From Bagarius yarrelli (lineage: Eukaryota; Chordata; Actinopteri; Siluriformes; Sisoridae), in NCBI GenBank assembly GCA_005784505.1, contig VCAZ01000012.1:2173511-2237510 (forward strand): a stretch of 64,000 bases of DNA, in the 5' to 3' direction. A program made the position numbers and the translations under genes. How positions within the stretch are numbered: the first letter of the stretch is position 1; each line of letters begins with the position of its first letter. Shown piece by piece: positions 57,690-64,000 of this stretch. Below the pieces are notes generated by a model, which made no database searches, was not told the origin of the DNA, and saw only the letters and a program-made list of their open reading frames with translations.

Positions 57690-59000
57690 CTAGTTAGTAG
57701 CACATGTAGTGTATGCGACATATAGAGAGTCCCGGGTGCCCCATTGTTATTGTTGACACTTGTTGATATGCAAATTCAGCTGCTGTAATTGCACGGTAGC
57801 ATTCTGTTCTCCATGTTATCCAATCCAGTACTATAGGTTGCCTTCCCATCCCTTGTTGTTGTTGCGTCAGTACAGCTGATGCAAATCCTCTCCTTTCTGA
57901 CACATACAGTTGGAATGGTTTGCTGTAATCTGGACTGGCTAGTGCTGGTGCTGTAGCCAGTAAGTTTTTTAAGACTTAAATGCAGCCTGCCCCTCTGGGC
58001 TCCACACAAGCGGGGCGTTTGGTTTTGTTCGGTCAGCTGCCTTTATCATGTCTCTTAGCTGTTGTGCCCTAAGCGCAAAATCACATATCCAGGGTCTACT
58101 GTACCCTGCCATGCCCAGAAATGACAACATCTGTTTTTCACAGTTGTGGCGCCTTTCTTATGGCTTTCACGTGAGCAGGTGATAGCTTACACATTGTTCC
58201 TTTTAGGACTCTCCCTAGGTTTTCTACATTTTTTTAGGTTTTACAGAATTGTATTTTTTCCTTACTTACTTTATGTCTATTCATTGGCAGCATTTCCAGT
58301 GTTTCCACTAAGTCCTTTGGACAACAGCTCAACAGATCATCTACATATTGAAGCAGACGGCTAGAAATCTGCAGGTTGGTTAAATCTCGTGCCAGCACTT
58401 GGTTGAAAAAATTGATGGGCTTTCACAATATTCTTGAGGCAATCGTGTATATGTATATTGTTTTCCCTCATATGTGAAGGCAATTAATTGTTATGAATCT
58501 GGATGTACAGGGAGACTGAAAAAATGCTTAGCATAAGTCTATTACTGTGTACCATTTCGTATCTTCGGGAATATTAGATAAAAGTGTGTGCGGATCGGGC
58601 CCTACTGGTACTTCTGCTACCACTGTTTGGTTTACTCGTCTCAGATCATGGACCAACCGCCATTTATCTGAGTTTGGCTTTCGCACTGGAAAAATGGGAG
58701 TGTTGCAAGGTCTTTTTGTAGAGATTAGCTTTCACCAAACCGTGGATTGTAGGTCTTATACCCTCAATTGCCTGTTGTGATAGAATGTATTGTCTTTGAT
58801 ACTGTAATCTAATGTCCAGTTTCAACTGGATTTTCACCAGTCCTGCTGATTTAACCAACTCTACATCTGTTAGGTGTTTAGTCCATAACTCGTCTGGAAT
58901 CTCACTTAATGCCTTCACCACTTCTTGTTCAGTTAATTCTATTTCTTGTGAATGTTGTGACATTTGTAGTTCTATTTCTATCTTAACTTGGATCTTCTTT
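57690..59000 (-). pseudogene. Retroviral pol relic: RT and RNase H connection
   Basis: On the minus strand the block at 58963-58664 contains QQAIEGIRPTIHGLVKANL, the RT N-terminal part. It is followed by VHDLRRVNQTVV and VGPDPHTLL, then WYTVID and FAFTYEGKQYTYTRLPQ. Further on, KQMLSFLGMAGY, PLVWSPEGQAAF and PFQLYVSERRGFASAVLTQ mark the connection to RNase H. There are many stops and frame changes, among them near 58660, 58480 and 58370-58250. It is nonfunctional. Confidence 0.8.
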
Positions 59001-59599
59001 CACGTAGTTATGATCATTTGTGTTGCAACCATTCTCTCGGTCGAGACCTGTGGTATCCTTAAAACTTCTTGTCATCTAAAAGGTGTATGTAAGGATTTGT
59101 ATGTAAGTGTCATTACATCTTACCTTACCTGTCTTGCTTCCTTTATCATTGGCCCTAAATCTTTTGATTTAAAACCTTGTCTGACCATCAGAGTGACATA
59201 CGGAACAGAGTTATGTATTTGGTAACAGTTTTTAACTTTCCACCTGGGTAGCCACTCCTTGTGGTCTCACGATAAAATCTGTTACCTTAACATCATGGTT
59301 CCTATTTTCCAAGATCTCTGTCCATAGGGAATGATACTCTTCATCCTGACTTCCCTCATCGTATTTCATAGTACAATGCAGTCTCTTCATCCAGAGTGGT
59401 CAATTCGCTCTCTTGATCCAGTATAACACAGGCTAGAGGTTCTAGCAGTGTGATCCACACTCCGGTTGGTCCACAAGCTGTGTGAAACTACTGAGTACAC
59501 AGGATGCACTGGAACAGAGCGTAAGGGACAAAGTGTAGTGATACAAGCTGAGGGGTGGCACTGGGATGGAGTAGACAGACTCACAGAAGCCAGCACAAA

Positions 59600-60837
59600 A
59601 CGGATACCAGAAGGGTCACAAAGTGAAGGATGAGATCAGGCTGATAAGCTACTAGAGACATTGAACCAAATCACAGAAAGGCACCAAGAATCTTTGAAGG
59701 ATGATGAGTCAATACAATCAGTAGATGAAAGTCTATGCATCCTAGATGAAATTAAGAATCACAGGATAGAAGTGTTATAGGACAGTTGGATCTTGAAGCT
59801 ACGGAGGCTACCAAAGGCTTGTTAGGGGAAATAAGGTTAGTGCTCAAAGAGACTAGAGACTTAATCTTAGGAACAAACAGCGAGAATGAAGAGGACCAGC
59901 AAGCAAGTACAGCACCAACTGAGGGGCCACCTCTTACACAAAAGAGAAAAGAAGGAAAAGAAGCCAGTGCCACCATTAACCATAACTACAAGATCTGCAG
60001 CATGGCCAAAAGCAGGAGCCCCCACATGAAAATTACCCTCTCATTGTGAAGGAAGGGAGTGCTCACTATGTGCCATGGACATTTATGGATGTAATAGGGC
60101 TGATGAACTGACTGCCCAACATGCGAGAAGGGGCAAACAGCTGGTCATCACCTGGAAGCGTGGACAGATCAAGCTCTATTCAGGCTAATGCTAAAAAGGG
60201 CGCTTCCGGCTGACGTACAACACCGCCTAGAGACTGTGGTAGGCCTGAGCACAATGCCGTAGCCAACATACGAGGTCAGTGTCATCCACCAAAAGAAAAG
60301 GAAGCGCACAAAGTGCCTAAAGTGCAAGTGGTGTACCCAGCCTCTAAATATCCGCCACAGCCAGTGGGGCCAAATCCTTATATAATAGGGCCACAAAATG
60401 CACCACAATACCCACCACAACAAAGATGGTGGGGACGAGGAAGGGGGAGAGGAGGATTCCCCATGAGGGCACAACAGCAAGGAAACCTCATGGCACAGGG
60501 TGGATGCGGCAGTGAAGGATGCTGGGTATGTCAAGATCCCCGACATTTAAAAAGAGACTGTCTTTATGCTCAGTATGGCTGAGCCCCAACAGTCCCAGGT
60601 GAGAACACAAGGCATGTGGAACCCACAAAGGAATGGGCAAGAAGCAGGACAATGGGCAGAACAATGGATGGGTCCAGGACAGCAGGCGCAAGCAACTCTT
60701 TCTCCGGGAGGGGGCCTGATGGGGCCACCCCCGGGGCAGATGTGAAGAAGCCCAGAGAGGGCTGAGGGGGAGATGTGAGTGCAGTTTACCACCTCAAGAA
60801 ATCGCAGTCAAAGGACTCATGATACAAGCACACCATT
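59600..60837 (+). pseudogene. Inverted gag-pro block inside the provirus
   Basis: This segment has plus-strand gag sequence: GSAHYVPWTFMDVIGL near 60050, then an open frame at 60313-60582 (89 codons). That frame has a Pro/Gln-rich stretch, an RGRGRGG basic patch and a CCHC zinc knuckle (CWVCQDPRHLKRDC, residues 70-83), and ends with TGA at 60580-60582. A Gln-rich linker follows, and the sequence jumps at about 60796 from 'tttaccacctca' into later protease sequence. Capsid parts upstream have stops. It is opposite in sense to the rest of the provirus. Confidence 0.75.
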
Positions 60838-60950
60838 ATTTTACTCACCAGACCTCCAGCAAATTTGTGGTAGAGACATAATGGCAAGCTTGGAGCGAGA
60901 ATCCACAATGGTGCTTGTATCATGAGTCCTCCGGCTACGATTTCTCGAGG
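60792..60950. repeat. Inverted repeat (46/44-base arms, 69-base loop)
   Basis: The left arm 60792-60837 and right arm 60907-60950 are reverse complements apart from five mismatches, all transitions, and one 2-base indel. Both arms are the same piece of retroviral protease sequence, one read on each strand. The site marks the turning point between the plus-strand block and the minus-strand provirus. Confidence 0.85.
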
Positions 60951-61034
60951 ATCTGTAAATCGCAAAGTCTGTGTTTTTTCCAGAGAAGCCTAATGTTTTT
61001 ATGGCTTTGCGCAAGAGGGGGAGCTTCGAGCCGT

Positions 61035-61237
61035 TGTTGGGAAAATGCTAAAAATGAGGGTGGCGTGAGCAACACACAAGTGTAATTAGAGCAATAATTC
61101 ATAACTGGTGATAATATATACATATTAGGAGTAGCACTAAAAGGAAGAATGAAATGAAGCTAAACCTGATGTAAAATTAGGGCAGAAGAAGACAAAAATG
61201 GACGGTGTGCTATCAAAAACTACAATATAACAAAATA

Positions 61238-61279
<42 letters not shown>

Positions 61280-62224
61280 CAACAAATTAGCATAGATACA
61301 AAAAAAAAATCACAGTCAAGACACAGTGGTACTGAGAGGCAATTTTATTGAAAGGCCTTACAACTAATCAACTGGAATAATTTCATCCTCAGCAGTGGGG
61401 CTAGAAGGGATAGATAGGGGTGAAGGAAAAGGTGGAAGAATAAATGGAAGAGAAGATTTGTCAGAAGAAACAGGGGTGGCGAAAGTATGGGAAGAGAGGA
61501 CACACTGTTTAATGGAACCCGTGACAATTTCCAACAGAGATGTTTAACACCAGTAGAGGTACCAGCTTTTTCAGTGGTATCAGAAAGAACAACAGTGTCG
61601 GTTTGTGTTCCGACATCACAGGTTCGGGGAGGAAAAACTACACGCACAGGCGAGGTATTTTCCTCCAGAGAACGTAGATGTCGATCCCAGTCGAGCAGGC
61701 CAGTTGGGAAAGCCAAACCCGTCGGATGTATTCCCTACGTCTAGCAGTTAAATGAGCTAGAGAGAGAAATGGTAAAAAGTGTTTAAAGAAATAAAGTATC
61801 ACTGGTCATGATTTTATACAATCAAATTAAAATTAGATAAGTAATCCTAAACTGTGTAAACAACTAAGTGCAGAAATAAAAGAAATCATTAAAGGAAACA
61901 AAATAGGTGATTCTAGAGTGAACTGACAAATCATTAAATGGTTAGACTAAATAGGTGATTTTAAAATATAACTTAGAAGTAGTTTAAGCAAAAACAAAAA
62001 AATATATGGCTTGTACCATTTACACTTCTGTTGGATCCTCTGAATGCTTTCTGACTGCAATAAATTAAAGATTTTTTACTCATCTCACCTTGGACTCGAC
62101 TTTTTATTCTTTTTAGAATTGTATTATTTTCTTTGATAATGTAATTAGGACCAAGTGGAAATTAGCTGAGCATTTGACACCCCTACGAATGTGTCCACTC
62201 AGAGGAGGGCTCTGAGTTCCGACA
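61035..62224 (+). mobile_element. Solo LTR inserted in the provirus protease
   Basis: Starts TGTTGGG and ends 'ctctgagttccgaca'. It carries AATAAA at 62059-62064 and a GT microsatellite at 61240-61277. It matches the solo LTR at 36152-37562 in inverse orientation. Protease sequence of the reverse-strand provirus resumes on both sides. Flanking ATGG and ACGG (minus strand) look like a 4-bp target duplication with one change. The TATA region present in the other copy is missing here. Confidence 0.7.
61240..61277 (+). repeat. (GT)n microsatellite
   Basis: About eighteen GT units inside the solo LTR; the counterpart of the CA run at 37324-37352. Confidence 0.9.
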
Positions 62225-62640
62225 CCATCTCTTTCTATGCTTGTAAATGTAGCCCCTGTGTCAATAAGGAATGCTGCTTGCAGTCCACCCACTATTGTCA
62301 CCAGGATTGTTGGTTTTTGTGCAGGGTGCAGTGAGGTGGTAAACTGCACCAGCTCCCCCTCAGGCCTCCCTAGGCTTCTTCACATCTGCCACGGGGTGGC
62401 CCCCTCCCAAAAAAACAGGTGCTTGCGCCTGCTGTCCTGGGCCCATCCATTGTTCTGCCCATTGTCCTGCTGTGGGCGGGACAATGGGCAATTCTTTTGT
62501 GGGTTCCACATGCCTTGTGTTCTCACCTGGGACTGTTGAGGCTATCCATACTGAGCATAAGGACAGTCTCTTTTTAAATGTCGGGGATCTTGACATATCC
62601 ATCATCCTTCATTTCCGCATCCGCCCTGTGCCATGGGATT
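62225..62640 (-). pseudogene. Retroviral gag end and protease start, disrupted
   Basis: On the minus strand, a zinc-knuckle region (about 62640-62565) is followed by a Gln-rich linker with a stop at the gag-pol border and then by protease. FLIDTGATFTSI near 62270-62235 is the aspartic-protease active site (DTGA). The first knuckle Cys codon is TGA (62602-62604), so this copy cannot form a normal zinc finger. The solo LTR cuts the protease right after the active-site block. Confidence 0.75.
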
Positions 62641-62689
62641 TCCTTGCTGTTGTGCCTTTATGGGGAATCCTCCTCTCCTTCCTACTCCC

Positions 62690-63179
62690 CCGTGGGCTGT
62701 CAACACCCTGTCATCACTTTGTCTGATCTTCCTATCTGGTTCTGCGCCGATCTGCTAATTCTGTTTTCGTTCTGTGCCCACCTTCAGCCCTATTCTCCCT
62801 CATCCCTGCTGGATACATCCACCTCCCCGTTGTTTCCTTGCTCTTACGTAATAATAGAACTTTTCTCTAAACCTTTACCGTGTCTATGTGTTTATTTTTC
62901 AATTACATCTCCACCACGCTGCTGACCTCTTGTATCTAATCATAGCAAGCAGCATAAGCGACTTCCTACGTATGCCTATTAAACGACGCATCTCCCTCGC
63001 TTAAACATACAGTCAAGCACTTCCTGTTTGATAGCACTCATTTGCATCAACTTTGTTCTAATTATGTGCTGACACCTAATATAGACCTATTCAATAATTG
63101 TACAATATCATTCCCCCATAATCGTAATTGTATCTATCCTCATGATCATCCGCTAAAATCGCTCAGTACAAATCTCACA
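62690..63179 (-). mobile_element. Partial 5' LTR of the provirus
   Basis: The segment 62780-63170 matches 52780-53170 of the 3' LTR in the same orientation; shared words are 'aacttttctctaaacct' and 'gatagcactcatttg'. The outer end, TGTGAGATT on the minus strand, is at 63179. The R-U5 half, leader and most of gag are deleted, since the zinc-knuckle sequence follows almost at once. Confidence 0.6.
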
Positions 63180-63183
63180 GTAG

Positions 63184-64000
63184 CACTAAGTATAAAAATG
63201 CTCTTTGCTACCCAAATCCACTATCAAGTAATTTGATCGTTGCTGAACTGTGTTAAACAATGTCCTTGATGTTTCATAACAAGGGGAAAAACAGACCAAT
63301 TTCTTTTTTTCACCCCCCATGATGCCAGTGTCGAAAGATTCCCTCCTTTTACAATGACTTTAACATAACAATTGTGGTATGTAGAACCTACATCTAATTG
63401 TTTGACAGGGTTTCCTAAAGAAAAATTACCTTTGTCTAATTTTTTGTGCAGGGTTTTATAAAAAGGAAAAAAAGAAAATTTTCTTTTCCCCCTTTTTTAG
63501 CCCCACCGGACTGTATATACTTTTTTTTACATTTAATTCTATTGTGCTATAAAAAGAAGTCCCCAATATGAAAATATACTTGTTGCAAATTAATAAAACC
63601 ACTGTTCCTGTCATGTTTTGGAAATCAGTCAAAATTATTGTCTGTAAGCTGTCAAATCATGTTATAGATTTTATCAATATCATTTTAGGTTAAGACTAAG
63701 GTGTATGGGTGTTTGTATATGTATGTATAATTTGTATATGTATGTATAATGAATAATTTCGGGCTTGACTGTACATACATACATACACACACCCGTATCG
63801 GTTGGGCTCTATTTATTTGTATCACAAATAATCATCAGACAGATAAATCCAGTTTTAATAAACAGTTTTTGTGTTGACACAAAATTGTGTGAAATAAGAA
63901 CATCCTTTGCTGCCTTTTGCTTATATTGAGCAGGCTATTAAATACATGTCATGAATGAAACTTTCAATAACTTAAAGGAATAAGTCACATAAAATTTATG
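63184..64000. other. Non-coding flank
   Basis: AT-rich sequence. A small tandem unit 'gtatatgtatgtataat' occurs twice at about 63714-63750, followed by a 'catacata' run at 63773-63786. No gene recognised. Confidence 0.5.

Larger units (their letters stand above)
51908..63179 (-). mobile_element. Degraded class-I/epsilon-like endogenous retrovirus with nested insertions
   Basis: Read on the minus strand: partial 5' LTR (63179 to about 62690), gag zinc-knuckle end (about 62640-62360), protease (62349-62225 and about 61034-60907, split by a solo LTR), an internal block with gag-pro in the opposite sense (about 59600-60837), RT and RNase H connection (about 59000-57690), env-like region (57145-55370), L1 insertion (55060-53590), polypurine tract (53235-53222) and 3' LTR (53221-51908). 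RT and protease wording is closest to zebrafish ZFERV-type/epsilon-like elements. GTAG at 51904-51907 and 63180-63183 may be the target duplication. Every gene is interrupted; it cannot make virus. Confidence 0.7.

Noticed and set aside
59387..59596. Minus-strand frame as part of pol
   Set aside because: It lies opposite the plus-strand gag-like block and shows no domain; probably an antisense shadow.
51904..63183. Certain 4-bp target duplication (GTAG) of the provirus
   Set aside because: The match is real, but one LTR end starts TA rather than TG and four bases can match by chance; kept only as tentative support.

Overview
The window is teleost fish nuclear DNA. It has spliced genes with long AT-rich introns, a PPM1G gene in vertebrate exon layout, and a fish repeat load (L2, L1/Tx1 and RTE-like LINEs, gypsy elements, tRNA-like SINEs, a ZFERV-like endogenous retrovirus). 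The repeat style suggests an otophysan, perhaps catfish-like, but I cannot fix the species. There is no bacterial, plasmid or CRISPR content.

Only one gene looks intact: PPM1G (protein phosphatase, Mg2+/Mn2+ dependent, 1G), plus strand, ten coding exons at 38779-47590, predicted 546 residues. Its first exon sits in a CpG-rich, TATA-less region with ETS-type sites. One intron has a GC donor (41889). Introns 6 and 8 carry antisense LINE sequence. The other host locus, 602 to about 10 kb, is an unprocessed relic of FAM120B (constitutive coactivator of PPAR-gamma). Exon borders are still visible, but stops and frameshifts break it, and a gypsy remnant lies where one exon seems to be missing.

Layout: 0-10 kb, FAM120B relic with a reverse-strand gypsy fragment (2.63-4.05 kb) and a MITE-like repeat; 10-17 kb, non-coding with SINE-like repeats and a G-run; 17.5-19.1 kb, deleted forward gypsy element with its 3' LTR; 19-30 kb, non-coding with scattered repeats; 30.3-32.2 kb, L2 fragments; 32.3-35.1 kb, AT-rich DNA with clusters of telomere-like CCCTAA motifs; 35.15-37.96 kb, reverse-strand L2 split by a SINE-like repeat and a solo LTR; 38.3-48.4 kb, PPM1G with a 3.4 kb antisense L2 in intron 8; 49-51.4 kb, unassigned coding-like fragments and two LINE pieces; 51.9-63.2 kb, one degraded reverse-strand provirus.

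The provirus is the most complex structure. Read on the minus strand it runs: partial 5' LTR, gag end, protease (split by a solo LTR of another type), an internal block carrying gag-pro in the opposite orientation, RT/RNase H, an env-like region, an inserted L1 remnant, polypurine tract and 3' LTR. Everything in it is disabled. I see no convincing new functional system. The items most worth checking are the provirus with its internal inverted block, the GC-AG intron of PPM1G, the loss of this FAM120B copy, the esterase-type ORF1 in the L2 elements, and several GC-richer unexplained non-coding blocks.
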